Below are positions 15,813 to 26,535 of a DNA stretch of 64,000 bases, piece after piece. The translations under genes and the position numbers were made by a program. Source of the stretch: Cavia porcellus (lineage: Eukaryota > Chordata > Mammalia > Rodentia > Caviidae); the NCBI RefSeq assembly GCF_034190915.1, contig NW_026947500.1, positions 22,876,501-22,940,500 of the forward strand, in the 5' to 3' direction. The stretch's first letter is position 1. Each line of letters begins with the position of its first letter. The notes under the pieces are model-generated. The model did not search any database and was not told the DNA's origin. It worked only from the letters and a program-made list of their open reading frames with translations.

Positions 15813-16245
15813 ATGAGGATCTTCTCCAGGTTCTTGGTGTCCTGAGCAAAGACTTGAGCAGCACTTTTGGAAGAAGCGGCAATATCAAAGACGGACTGAC
15901 ACTGTGGGAGTGGGGCCTGGTGAGAGGAGCTCAGAGCCAGAGGCTTTAGGCTCTGGGGCCTGGGAGGAGGGAAAGAGGGGTGGCTTTGTCTGTGAGTAGC
16001 TCGACTCTATTTCTCCTTTAGGTGGTGAAGATTCTGATCTTTCCTGGCCTTTGCAGGAACTGCCTGGGCACCCCAGTCCCTTGGTGGGTGTATGGAAGAT
16101 CTAGACACCATCACTGATGACACACATGGTAACTGTCCTGGAGCCTTACTGAGTAGGTACGGTTGACTTGGTTACTGCTGCTTTTTGTATTCAGATCGGA
16201 TATCCTAGAGCTGGATGAAAGTTCAGCTCAAAAGGTGGATCTATC
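15813..16245. other. Unique intergenic sequence
   Basis: No gene or repeat recognised. Confidence 0.4.
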
Positions 16246-16350
16246 AGGGGATGGGGATTTAGCCCCGCAGCATAAGTACCTGCCTTGTAAGCAGGTAGCC
16301 GTGAATTCGATTCCCGATACTGGAAAAAAGAAAAAAAAAAAAAAAAGATG
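16246..16350 (+). mobile_element. ID SINE with 14-bp target duplication
   Basis: 'aaggtggatctatc' at 16232-16245 recurs at 16351-16364. The anticodon loop is TTGTAA instead of TTGCAA. Confidence 0.93.
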
Positions 16351-16809
16351 AAGGTGGATCTATCCTAGAAGGCAGGCTCCAAGCAATTCAGATGGTCTCT
16401 CTCCATCCTGCAGAAGATTCAAAGCTGACCAGGCCCCAGGCTCTGTGATGAGCGGTTGCTTGACACCCTTGAGGGCCTGGGCTCCTTCCCCAGCGCTGTG
16501 AAAAAGGAAATAAGAAGTCGAAAAATCAACAACTGTGTTGGCTCCACAAAAGCAAAGTCACAAGGCAAACTGCTGTCCCTGAAGCCAGAAAGACTGGAGA
16601 ATAAAGGAATCAAGGCTCACCAGGGCAGAATCAGAACACAGAAATGCTGAGGGGCGCAGGGCAGGGGAGGAGAACCGAGGCGAACAGTCAAAGAGAGCCA
16701 GGTCCAGGAGCCCACTCACAGGCCTCTCACCTTTGCAGATAGAGTTGAGAGCTAACCCAGTTCTCACAGAGAACATCAAGAAAAATCTCCCCCTGCTTGG
16801 TTTTCTGGG

Positions 16810-16975
16810 ATTTTCTTAGGTAGTACTGAGGACTGAACCTGGGCTTTCCCACTGAAACTTTATTTTCCTCCAGTCCTTTTTATTTTTCAAGTCACTAAGA
16901 TACCCAAGCTTGGTTTGAACTTTCCATTCTTGTGCCTCAGCCTCCCAAAGTGCAGGCATGCACCACACCAGGCTG
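16810..16975 (-). mobile_element. Antisense composite ID-like plus B1, old
   Basis: 'tactgaggactgaacctggg' (ID-like) is followed by 'gtgcctcagcctcccaaagt' (B1). Confidence 0.55.
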
Positions 16976-16984
16976 AGCTACAGT

Positions 16985-17425
16985 GCTATCAGAACATAAA
17001 GCTTGATTCAATGGGCCCACCCTTCCTTTCCTACTATAAATTTGCACTTCTCTGTAACAGTAGCCAGGTGTGTATATCAGTATCTTTCCCCTCCAGAGGG
17101 GTACATGAAGCAATCTATGCTTACACACCTGTGATGACAAATGGCAAGGAATGTGCAAAAGTATCAATATGGGACTTGGACCCACCCTTACGATTTTTTT
17201 TATGTAGTTTACCCGAGCATCACAGTGGGTCCAGAAGACCCACATCATTCCAGGATTTAACTATTTTTATTTTTTTCTTTTGATTTTTCTGGTGGAAGTA
17301 TCCCAATGCAGTACAATGGCACATGAAAAACCAGATTTGCAAGTTTGGGAGCAAGTCAAAACTGAACCATCAGATTACTCACCCATGGCTGATGAAGATG
17401 ATTTAGTATGATAAAATACATGCTT
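16985..17425 (+). repeat. Left arm of an inverted duplication
   Basis: Roughly 80% identical by eye to the reverse complement of 18585-18990. Shared blocks include 'atcacagtgggtccagaaga' and 'caagtttgggagcaagtcaa'. A frame ending WEQVKTE-SDY-PM-DEDDL is readable in both arms and closes with a stop here. The source sequence is not recognised; it could be a retroposed gene 3' end or an endogenous retroviral piece. Confidence 0.75.
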
Positions 17426-18319
17426 CCCCTATCAGTATTTCCATCTTGGTGAAATGTGGACATCAACAGTACCAGCCTGCTTTTCTCTGCCATATAGGAG
17501 GCCAACGTTATTTCTTTCTGAAACTCAAAGATTGTACTATACAATTCTCTGTTTTGAAATTGCAACATTTCATTTGGAATTTCTGCTTCATTTGGAATTT
17601 CTGCTTTGTTCCTGCATACAGGTCCTGGGCTGGTCAACTTGTACCCTTTTAGCAAATGTAGCATCAATTAGAAAGTGGTAAACCAACTGTGGAATGTCAC
17701 AGTCCGATTAGTTTGGGAGATGGGAGCCACAAGTCTGTTCACCTCATTTGGTTTATTACTCTATGAATAAGGACCTGATGGCTGAGCTCCAGGATAAATT
17801 TCTACACAGAGAGCATAATAAGTCTTCACATCTACGAGGGCATAAATTTGCATGCCTTTTTTTGGTGCCAGGGGTCAAACTCACAATCTCACACTTGCCA
17901 GGCAGGCATTTGTGCCACTGAACTAAATCCCTGGCCTTTTGTATGCCACATTTTGAGCATTACTTTTCCATAAATCTTTTCTGCTCCTGCAGTCACCATG
18001 AGACAGCTGTGCTAAGTACAGGAGACCCATAAATGCTTTCAGTTCGGCTAGCGAGGTAACATAACAAATGCATTTTTGAATATGGCTATTGGCGCATACA
18101 GAACTTTACTTGCATTGCACCCTTTGTGTATCTCACAGCATCTCACAGTCAGTATATTGTCTGTTACAATCTCCAACATCAAAATGCTGGCATTCTTTCC
18201 ACTGCCTTTCACCCTGGCCCAGACCTTCACTATACTTTCAGATCTAGTTCTGACATTGGATCACTCCATTTGTGCACACGGCCATTTTGCAACATTCCAA
18301 CTAATCAAATATATTCTCC
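17426..18319. other. Spacer of the inverted duplication, with one ID SINE
   Basis: Mostly unique AT-rich sequence with a tandem 'catttggaatttctgctt' duplication at about 17570-17605. It contains an antisense old ID at 17855-17938. Confidence 0.6.
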
Positions 18320-18410
18320 CAGGGCCAGGGATTTAGCTCAGTAGCATGAATGCCTGCCTGGCAAGCGTGCAGTCATGAGTTTGATCCCCGATACACACAC
18401 ATACACAGAA
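18320..18410 (+). mobile_element. ID SINE, GGCAAGC type
   Basis: Sense copy of the older subfamily ('gcctggcaagcgtgcagtca') ending in a short acacac tail. Confidence 0.85.
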
Positions 18411-18584
18411 CAATGTACTCATATTGCTGTTTTCTTTGGACATCTGAATCAACAAGGTCTGCATTTCCTGTGTCTGTATCACCCAATTATTCACTGTCAC
18501 AGGAATTTTGGCTCACATGGCCAATGTCAAAGTCATCATCATCATCATTTGCTCACACCACTCTTCTGTGACAAAAGCATGCAT

Positions 18585-18990
18585 TTTACCATAATAAATC
18601 ATCTTCATCATCCATGGGTAAGTAGTCTGATGATTCAGTTTTGACTTGCTCCCAAACTTGCAAATCAGGATTTTCATGTGTCATTGTACTGAATTGAGCT
18701 ACTTCCATCAGAAAAATCAAAAGAAAAAAAAATTTTAAACAAATCCTGGAGTGCTGTGGGTCTTCTGGACCCACTGTGATGCTTGGGTAAACATACACAA
18801 AACCAGTTAGCTGGATCATAAAGGTGGGTCCAAGTCCCATTTTGACACTTTTTGCACACACCTTGCCGTTCATCATCCCAGGTGGGTAAATACATAGATT
18901 GTTTCCTGTACCCCTGAAGGAAAGATGCTGAGACACACACCTGGCTACTATTACACTGAAGTACAAATTCACAGTAGAAAAGTAAAGAAT
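18585..18990 (-). repeat. Right arm of the inverted duplication
   Basis: Reverse-complement partner of 16985-17425. The antisense frame across 18586-18972 stays open for 128 codons, ending DDEDDLLW. Its left end runs into an (atc)n stretch. Confidence 0.75.
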
Positions 18991-18999
18991 GGGCCTACT

Positions 19000-19730
19000 C
19001 CCAGGACGTTACTGGGACCCACGCTATGCTGGGACCTGGAGCACTGAGAAACCAAACAACCTCTTCCCCACTGGTGAGTGGCTATGAACATGCTGGCAAA
19101 TCACATATTCCGTGTCCCCGCCCGCCTGTTAGCAAGTGGGAGCCAGTGATCTGGACATCCCTTGAGAGGCTGACCACAGGCAATGCAGCAAATAGGGGGA
19201 TTTCCTTCTACCAGCTCTTGGCAAATACTTTTATCCCTGTTTTGCTTTGTTCTAATTAATGGTGTTATTTTAGCCTGTTTTGTTTTGTTGAACTTCAATA
19301 TACATGAAAGTATGGACAGCTAATTTGAAGAATAGAGACTCTACGACAGCCATTAGTGACTTCCCTGTTGTCTGGTTTTGAAGACCTAAAACACCTTCCT
19401 CATTCTGTTCGGATCAGTTTTATACTATGTTGTTTTGTATGACTTCTCTTTATGCGAAGACATGGACAACTGTTTGGAAGAAAGCAAGAGACAATATAAT
19501 AGTTAGTGAAGATCTCAGGTCATCTAGCTTTGAAATTTATATCTCTTACATTGCTTTCTTATGTCCTATTTTGTTCTGTTTTGTTTTGTTTTGTACTTTT
19601 ACTGGTACCAAGGATCAAACTCACGACCACAGACTTGCAAGGCAGGCGCTTATGCCGCTGAGCTAAATCCCCAGCCCTCATTTTGTTCTGTTTTGTTGTG
19701 TTTAATTTTACCCCCTTTAAAAAAAAATAA
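19000..19730 (+). mobile_element. Unclassified retroposon, copy 2, with ID inserted
   Basis: Flanked by 'aaagaatgggccyact' at 18984-18999 and 19731-19746, a 16-bp duplication with one mismatch, and ends in an A-rich tail. An antisense ID (19596-19677) sits inside, with its own duplicated ttttgttctgttttg flanks. It is 5'-shorter and more diverged than copies 1 and 3. Confidence 0.8.
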
Positions 19731-19779
19731 AAAGAATGGGCCCACTGAACCCAGTCCTAATGTTCTAAGAGGCCCACAG

Positions 19780-19880
19780 CCAGATACTGTGGCACATACA
19801 TACCTGTAATCTTGACACTCCAGAGGCTAAGGCAGGAAGATCACCATGAGTTCCAGGCCAGCCTGGACCAAGTAAAATAG
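19780..19880 (+). mobile_element. B1 SINE, left half
   Basis: 'ccagatactgtggcacatac' through 'gttccaggccagcctggacc'; the right half is missing. Confidence 0.7.
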
Positions 19881-20619
19881 TCCAGGTTTTGGAATTAAGA
19901 ACTCATTAGGTGGATGCAGTAGTTTTGCACTGTGTCTGGCTAAACTGGAGGTATGTGTTCCCTTCTTCAGGGTGTTTTGAGGGTGTAGCTGGAAAGAGAC
20001 CCTGGGAGGTGGGCAGGCGGAGTGAGCGCGCATGCGCACCACTGCACCCCTCACTTAAGGTTTCTGGTGGGCACCAGACTGCACGGCTCTCCTTCCACTT
20101 GCTGGCCCTGCTGATGCACTCACACCCAGCCCAGCCTCGGGTGCAGAGGCAGAGCCCCCTGGACACCTGCATCTCCTGCCCGTCACCCTTTCTGGTCTGC
20201 TCTGGCAGCTGGACGTGCCCGGCTTCCTCGGTTTCCCGGATGCCTACTCTAACATGCAGCCGCTTCTCTAACTCTCCGAGGCCTCTTCGGACACGCTGAT
20301 GACCAGCTGAGAAGAGAACTCCAGGCCTGGGGTGCAGATGACTGCACAATAGTTGGCACTGTGTGAATCTACAGGGCTGTGGCACCGCAGCCCCACGCCG
20401 ATGGGTCCTGGGAGACAGCAGAGAAAGGAAATTCCCCCTTCAGACAGCTCTGGAGCAGAGCGCTTGGTGACCAGGACTTCCTAGAGGCAGCCTGACATAC
20501 AGATCTACATGGACTGATATAGAATCACCGGTGGGTTGGCTGAATGGTCAGAACTTGGGAGAAACATGGTTGGATATTGGTGACAAAAAAATCTAGGAAA
20601 AAAATACATGGATGGACTC
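19881..20619. other. Unique, moderately GC-rich intergenic block
   Basis: No family recognised. It contains a perfect NRF1-type palindrome at 20027-20038. Overlapping frames of 129 codons (plus) and 159 codons (minus) are unrecognised. Confidence 0.5.
20027..20038. promoter_or_regulatory. NRF1-type motif
   Basis: CGCGCATGCGCA matches the NRF1 consensus YGCGCAYGCGCR on both strands. It lies far from either known promoter. Confidence 0.45.
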
Positions 20620-21440
20620 TGTTCTAAAGTGACGCAGAGTATGACCAGGAAGCCACTAGGAGGACCACTAGGAACAGTCCAAAGATGGCAACAAGTTCTT
20701 CAAAACAGAGCCTACTCACATGGCCAGTGAAAGTGGAAAGCAATACAAATAAAAGCACAGCAAGATACCGCTTCACACTCACCATGCGGGGGTCTATGCC
20801 TAGATCTGTAAGTCCCCCAATGAGTGCACAGCGAAGGCCCAAAGGAATGAGGCAAACAGCATGATCTTCAGAGCTGCAGGGGGACTAAAATCTTCAGCAG
20901 AGCTTGTAACTCTACCAGACAGCGGACCAACTGACCCTGGGCGGCCCGTATTCAATTAGCACAAGCCAGGAGTTGAGTGCAAAATGCAGGAAAACCGAGC
21001 AGGATCTTGGATGGGGCTCAAGGACCCCTCAGAGCACCAGACGATGCTAGTTAAGGAAAACTATCCAGAAAGTCTCCAGGTGGCCTCAGCTGTGGTCTCT
21101 CCTGCCCACTGAGGTGTCTCCTTGTTCTCAGTTCAGCCATTCCTGGGCCACACCACAGCCCTGCACGTGCATTCAGCTTCCACAGCTCCAACATCCCTAG
21201 AATGGGTCAAACTAAAAGGATGAGCAATCAAACACCGGATGAGGGTTTGGACAACTGGAAATTCTGTTAACTAGAATTCTAACAACCAGAACTGTAACAA
21301 CTTTGGGGAAATGTTTAAAAGGTCCTAGTAGAATTAAATATGTCTAAACTTTATGGCTGGAAAATCCCACTCCGAAGAAGTAATGTGTGTACATCCACCA
21401 AAAGACATGAAAAGAATTTATGCAGTTTTATTTACTTTTC
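20620..21440 (+). mobile_element. L1 ORF2 fragments
   Basis: 'agcacagcaagataccgctt' (about 20755) and 'ggctggaaaatcccactccg' to 'tatgcagttttattt' (about 21350-21435) resemble the 3' part of L1 ORF2 in sense orientation. The middle is too diverged to place. Confidence 0.5.
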
Positions 21441-21475
21441 AGTCTTTTGGTGCTAGAGATTAATAGTTCAAAACT

Positions 21476-21559
21476 AGCCGGGGATGTGGCTCAGCGGTAT
21501 AAGCGCCTGCCTGCCAAGCAAGAGGTCATGAGTTCAATCCCTGGTACCAAAAAAAAAAA
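21476..21559 (+). mobile_element. ID SINE, first of two at one site
   Basis: Older-type ID without the gataaaaagg tail. 'agttcaaaact' at 21465-21475 recurs at 21560-21570. Confidence 0.92.
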
Positions 21560-21578
21560 AGTTCAAAACTAAAGTGCT

Positions 21579-21700
21579 GGGCTGGGGAGTTAGCTCAGTG
21601 GCATAAGCGCCTGCCTTGCAAGCAGGCAGTCGTGAGTTCCATCCCAGTACCGATAAAAAGGAAAAAGACCAAAAAAAAAAAAAAAAAAATAGAATGAAAT
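21579..21700 (+). mobile_element. ID SINE, young, second of two at one site
   Basis: Young-tail ID inserted directly beside the previous copy. 'aaaactaaagtgct' flanks both ends (21565-21578 and 21711-21724, approximately). Confidence 0.92.
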
Positions 21701-21786
21701 AAAACTAAAGTGCTATTTCTATTTCTAGCAACAGTGAAATAGAGAGATGTTGATGGAAATATGTGTTTACAAAATGGGCTACTAAA

Positions 21787-22090
21787 CTGGGTGTGGTGGC
21801 ACATGCCTAAAACCCCAGCACTTGGGAGGCTGAAGTGAGAGGATTCAGAGAGTTCGAGGCTCGCCTGGGTTGCACAGTGAGTTCAGGTTCAGTCTAAACT
21901 ACATAATGAGAGACCCTGTCTCAAAAACCAAATTTAAACCAGGTGTGGTGGCGCATGCCTGTAATCTCAGCACCCGGGAAGGCTGAGGCAGGAAGACCAT
22001 TGTGAGTCCAAGACCAGCCAAGGCTACAAAGTGAGCTCAAGGCCAGCCTGAACTGCATAATGCAACTCTGTCTCAAAAAAAGAAAGGAAG
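21787..22090 (+). mobile_element. Two B1 SINEs head to tail
   Basis: Copies at 21787-21936 and 21937-22090, each with its own 'gtggtggc' start and 'ctgtctcaaaaa' end. Both carry the duplicated internal segment. Confidence 0.88.
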
Positions 22091-22344
22091 AAAGAGCAGA
22101 GAAATCAAGGTCATGAAAAGAAAGAAAGTTTAAGGATGGGCCTAGATAAGAGGAGCCTAAAGGCACATAACAAGCCAAGCACTGGCACCTGGATAGGGCT
22201 CCTTGCCCGCAAGGGGAGGGAGAAAGAGAGGAAAAGTGGGCGTGGCCATAAAAGAGCACCTGGAGAAAGCAGGTGTTGGCTGGATGGTGCCCTGTGTCCT
22301 GGTGATACTGCTGTGCTACAGGTGACAACGTAAGAGTGGAACAG

Positions 22345-22410
22345 GAGCCAGGATGTAGTTCAGCAGCACAGCATGAGGCTGAGTTTGATTCCCGGTACCA
22401 AAAAAAAAGC
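22345..22410 (+). mobile_element. ID SINE, internally deleted
   Basis: A box and B box (gagtttgattcccggtacc) are present; the anticodon arm is lost. Confidence 0.7.
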
Positions 22411-22436
22411 ACGGCACAGGATCACTAAACTATTAC

Positions 22437-22537
22437 TTCTCTCTCTGTCTCTGTCTCTCTCTCTCTGTCTATCTCCTTCTTTCTTTCTGTCTCTCTCTGT
22501 CTCTGTCTCTCTGTCTCTCTCTCTCTGTCTGTCTCTC

Positions 22538-22575
<38 letters not shown>
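22437..22575. repeat. (TC)n / (TCTG)n microsatellite
   Basis: About 140 bp of almost pure pyrimidine on the plus strand. Confidence 0.97.
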
Positions 22576-22579
<4 letters not shown>

Positions 22580-22674
22580 GGGAGATTAAGCAATAAGCAA
22601 AAGGTTACATGCACCCTCTTTGAGTTAGGGTCTTGCTAAATTGCTAAGCTGTCTAACTTGTTTCATGTCCATTT

Positions 22675-22785
22675 GTTTTTGAGACATGTTCTTGCTATGT
22701 AGCCCAGGCTGGCCTCAAACTTGCAGCAATCCTCCTGCCTCAGGTTGACTACAGGGGACTGCAGGGTCTCACCACCACTGCTACC
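22675..22785 (-). mobile_element. B1 SINE
   Basis: Antisense copy with 'agcccaggctggcctcaaac'; its distal arm is diverged. Confidence 0.75.
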
Positions 22786-22811
22786 TATCTAATTATATCA
22801 AATTTTAACTT

Positions 22812-23335
22812 CTTTTGAGGTACTGGTGATTGAACCTAGATCCTCACACAAGAGGCTTGTGTTCCACCTTTGACCTACACTCCCATTTTTTAAAAAATTT
22901 TATTTAAAAGGAAAAAGAGAAAAAACAAAACAAAGCAAAACAGTATAAGGGTACAAGTAATACAGAACTACAAAAAAAAAAGCAGTAAGAAATCCCCATT
23001 TAATAGATTACACATTATCATCTTAGAGATAGTTGTTCAAGTCACAGGATTAAAGCACACAAAGTGGACATTCAAACAGTGAGACTGCAAACAGTTGTGT
23101 TCAATGATCCAATAGTCACCACAGTGCCTCTTTCCTTAAATTATTTGAGTGTAACTTTGCATGCTACAATATCAAGCGTATCTAGACAGCTACACTCCCA
23201 TTTTTATTTATTTATTTTTTTTAATTTTGAGCTAGGGGCTTGCTGAGTTGCCAAGCTGACTTTTAATTCTCTATCTTCCTGCCTCAGTCTCCTGAGTATC
23301 TGGCACTACAGGTGTCTACTACCACCAAACTGGCT
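22812..23335 (-). mobile_element. Old antisense ID-B1 composite split by a retroposon
   Basis: ID-like part 22812-22886 and B1 part 23205-23335 are separated by the insertion 22891-23189. Confidence 0.7.
22891..23189 (-). mobile_element. Unclassified retroposon, copy 4 (short, diverged)
   Basis: Bounded by 'ctacactcccattttt' at 22875-22890 and 23190-23205, a perfect 16-bp duplication, with its T-rich end on the left. Its 3' part aligns by eye with the 3' part of the 35.4-kb copy (for example the 'caactat..taaagat' block). Confidence 0.7.
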
Positions 23336-23647
23336 CCCATCTTAAATTTTATTTTAAAAGATAAATTTCTTGAAATAGTTATTTCAGGGCAGGGCAACTG
23401 CAGTGGTTTTTACCCGGGAATTATACAAAACTGCAGAAACCCCAGCCATTCACCCAGTGCCCATTTTCTGAGCTTCTTCCATACAGCAGGCATGGTGACC
23501 GGCTGGCGTTCCGAAAGCAGGCCTTACAGACGGCAGAGGCAGCTGTGCTGGAGGCTCCCAGAGACTGCAGTACGCAAGGCAATGCAGTACTGGTGTGAAT
23601 GTAGGCATACAGATCCACGAAGCAAAACAGTCCAGCAATAAACCTCT

Positions 23648-23649
<2 letters not shown>

Positions 23650-23691
<42 letters not shown>
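23650..23691. repeat. (TA)n microsatellite
   Basis: About 21 TA units. Confidence 0.97.
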
Positions 23692-23693
<2 letters not shown>

Positions 23694-23702
23694 TTTTTTC
23701 TT

Positions 23703-24055
23703 TTGTTTTTTGAGGGTCTGGCTTGGTAGTACAGGCTGCCCTTGAACTTAATCCTCCTGCCTCAGCTTCCCAAGACCCTGTATTCCAGGCATGTTTCACC
23801 ATGCCAACTCTCCTTTTTTTTTTTTTTTTTTTTTAAGAAATAGGGTTTTCGGGGCTGGGGATTTAGCTCAGCAGCATAAGCACCTGCCTTGCAAGCAGGC
23901 TGTCGTGAGTTCGATCTCCGGTACCAATAAAAATTGAAAAAAAAGAAATAGGGTTTTCCAGGCTGGCCTCAAAGTTCTTGGCACAGGTGATATTCCTGCC
24001 TCAGCCTCCCAAGCAGCTGGGGATACAGGTGTACATGGCTGCCCCTGGCTCTGGT
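23703..24055 (-). mobile_element. Two antisense B1s, the second split by a young ID
   Basis: The first B1 is at 23703-23812. The second runs about 23815-24055 and is interrupted by a sense ID at 23851-23942. That ID has a perfect 16-bp duplication 'aagaaatagggttttc' on both sides. Confidence 0.88.
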
Positions 24056-24079
24056 CCACTGATACTTTGTTTTGTTATA

Positions 24080-24150
24080 TTTTGTATGATAGGGTCTTGC
24101 TATGTAGTCCAGGCTGACCTTAAACTTGCACCACCATGCCTGGCTGGTCC
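24080..24150 (-). mobile_element. B1 SINE, internally deleted
   Basis: 'agggtcttgctatgtagtcc' joins directly to 'caccaccatgcctggc'; the central arm is missing. Confidence 0.65.
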
Positions 24151-24357
24151 ATTGATTTCTGACAGGGTGCTGGTAAGATTCAATAGAAAGAGAATAACCT
24201 CTTCAACAAAGGAGGCGAGGAACACTCTATATGAAAATTAATGATGTTTGACATTAACCTTGTGCCATATGCAAAAATTATCTCTGGCCATTAATTATAA
24301 TTATGGCCATTAATAGTGACTGTAGCCTTGACTAGATTAAGACACATTCTTAGCATC

Positions 24358-24617
24358 CATATGTGGTGATGCCCTTCTATAATCTCAGCATTCTAGTAGG
24401 CTGAAGCATGAGGATCTCATGCTTAAATTCAGCCTGGGCAATTTAGTGACTTACAGAGACCCTGTCTCAAAATAAAAGATAAAGAAAGGGCTGGGGATAT
24501 AGCTCAGTGAGAAGGCTCTGGCTGGGTTCCATTTCTAGTACAGGAAACAGGAGAGCAAGAGAGAGAGAAGAAAAGGAAGAAGAGGAGGAAGAGGAGGAGG
24601 AGAAGGAAGGAAAAAAG
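24358..24617 (+). mobile_element. B1-then-ID composite with GA-rich tail
   Basis: B1 part 24358-24485, ID part 24488-24546, then a (GA/GGA)n tail to 24617. It has the same order as the composites at 34.65, 39.06, 45.9 and 49.0 kb. Confidence 0.75.
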
Positions 24618-24627
24618 CAACTTTGTC

Positions 24628-25123
24628 CTAGTTACTTTTCTCACTGCTGAGACAAAATATCTGACACACACAAGTTAAAAGAAGAGGCTTCTGTTGGCTC
24701 ACAGTTCATAGAGATTTCAGTTCACAGCTAGCTGGCTGCAAGGCAGGGCGGCATCGCAAGGAAGAAACAGTCTAAAGCAGGGCAGCCAGGAGGCAGCAGG
24801 CAGCCCCTCGATCTCTTCCAGGCTACAACGTTGGTTGATGCCCCCCACACCCAAGGTGGGGCTTCCATTATCAACACCTAGAACCATGCTAAGCTCACAT
24901 AGTTATCAGATGCCCCCAAACCCAGAGTGGGCCATAGGTTTCCTACCACTGTCCTCCACTTGTCCTCGAGCCCGGGCTGCTCCTCCAGCTGAGCCGCTTC
25001 TAGGGGCCAGGAATCAAGCGGCTTTGTCCCACCGTGATGTCCACTGGCCTTACAGCCAGTCAGTCATGGACGGAGACCATGAACAAAAACTAAACCACTA
25101 CTCCTTTAAACTGTGTGTTGTGT
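24628..25123 (-). mobile_element. MaLR-type LTR, antisense, nearly full length
   Basis: 'cactgctgagacaaaatatc' at one end and 'catgaacaaaaactaaacca' at the other, with 'ggctcacagttcatagagat' between. This is the usual layout of rodent MaLR LTRs in reverse. Confidence 0.65.
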
Positions 25124-25220
25124 ACTGGGGCCAGAGACACAGCTCAGCAGCACAGTGCCAACCTGGCAAGCGCTAGGTCATGAGTTCAAGTCCCAGAACC
25201 AAAAAAAAAAAAAAAAAAAC
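25124..25220 (+). mobile_element. ID SINE, GGCAAGC type
   Basis: Sense, old subfamily, with a 20-A tail. Confidence 0.88.
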
Positions 25221-25461
25221 ACCAACAAAAAAACTAAATTGTGTGCCTTGCATATTTGGTTTCAGCAACAAAAAGCTGAGTAATCATAACTGTGTCAAAC
25301 TGCATCAATGCCTAAATGTAAGAGTTCAGACTATCAAATGCTTTGAAGTAAACACAAGGATAAACTTTCATAACCTTGTATTTGGAATGACAGTTCGCAC
25401 CAAAAGCACAAGCAATAAGAGAAAAGAAAAGATAAACTGAACTTCATCAAAATGAAAAACT

Positions 25462-25567
25462 TCTCAGCCAGAGATTTAGCTCAGTGGCATAAGCACCTAC
25501 ATGGCAAGTATGAGGTCATGAGTTTGATCCCCGGTACCAAAACACAAAACAAGACCAAAAAAAAAAA
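25462..25567 (+). mobile_element. ID SINE, GGCAAGT type
   Basis: Duplicated 'aaaaacttct' flanks the copy. Confidence 0.88.
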
Positions 25568-25595
25568 CTTCTATGTGTCAGAGAACACTATTATT

Positions 25596-25889
25596 GTTGG
25601 GCATGGTAGCATACACCCAAGATTCCAGCACTCTGGGAGACTGAGGCAGGAGGATCACAAGTTCAAACATAGCCTAAGCAATTTAGGGACTCAGAGAAAG
25701 CCTGTCTCAAAAAAAATAAAAAATTGAGCTGGGTGTGGTGGCTCACACCTGTAATCCTAGCACTTGGGAGGCTGAGGCAGGAGGATCGTTGCAAGTTAGA
25801 AACCAGCCTGGGCTACAAAGTGAGCTCAAGGCCAGCCTGAACTGCACAGTGGGACCCTGTCTCAAAAAGACAAAAACAAAAACAAAAAA
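25596..25889 (+). mobile_element. Two B1 SINEs
   Basis: A diverged short B1 (25596-25725) is followed by a well-preserved long-form B1 (25726-25889), with 'aaaaaatt' at both of its ends. Confidence 0.88.
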
Positions 25890-25890
25890 T

Positions 25891-26079
25891 TGGTAGCAGG
25901 TGCTTGCCAGGCAGGCGCTTATGTCACTAAGCTATATCCCCAGTCCTCAAAATTTAAAAAAAAAAAAAAATTTTTTTTTAAGGGATAGGGGAGGGCTAGG
26001 GATTTAGCTCAGTGGCATAAGCACCTGCCCTGCAAGCATGAGGTTGTGAGTTCCCAGGTACCACAAAAAAAATTTAAAA
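25891..26079. mobile_element. ID fragment (minus) and ID SINE (plus)
   Basis: A truncated antisense ID lies at 25891-25945. A sense ID with 'ccctgcaagcatgaggttgt' lies at 25990-26079. Confidence 0.8.
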
Positions 26080-26128
26080 ATAGAAAATAAAGGGCTAGGG
26101 GAAAAAAAATCTCTATTAAAGGGCTGAG

Positions 26129-26285
26129 GAAAGCCAGGTATGGTGGTATACGGCTATAATCCCTGGACTCGAGAGACTGAGGCAGGAAGATCACCCAAGT
26201 TCAAGGTCACCTGCCTATGTAATGGGTTCAAGGTCAATCTTAACTATATAACAAGACCCTGTTCATTCAAAAAAAAAAAAAAAAA
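26129..26285 (+). mobile_element. B1 SINE, long form
   Basis: Sense copy with the doubled 'gttcaaggtca' segment and a long A tail. Confidence 0.82.
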
Positions 26286-26383
26286 ACTATCAAGGAAGTG
26301 AAAAAGCATTCCACAAAATCAAAGGAAATACTTACAAATTGTGTAGTGATGTGGGTCTCCTGTACACCATGGGTAAAGAATTT

Positions 26384-26522
26384 TGTTTTCTTCATCTTTT
26401 TGAGACAAGGTCTCACTATGCAGTTCAGGCTGGCCTTGAGCACACTTCATAGCCCAGCTGATCTCGAACTCACAACGATCCTCTGCTTCAGCCTCCCAAG
26501 TGCTGGAATTACAGGCCCAGGT
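26384..26522 (-). mobile_element. B1 SINE with target duplication
   Basis: 'gggtaaagaattt' at about 26371-26383 recurs at about 26523-26535. Confidence 0.9.
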
Positions 26523-26535
26523 GGGTAAAGAATTT

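Noticed and set aside
22437..22575. ORFs of 84-88 codons over the (TC)n tract
   Set aside because: They are low-complexity Leu/Ser or Arg/Glu strings produced by the microsatellite.
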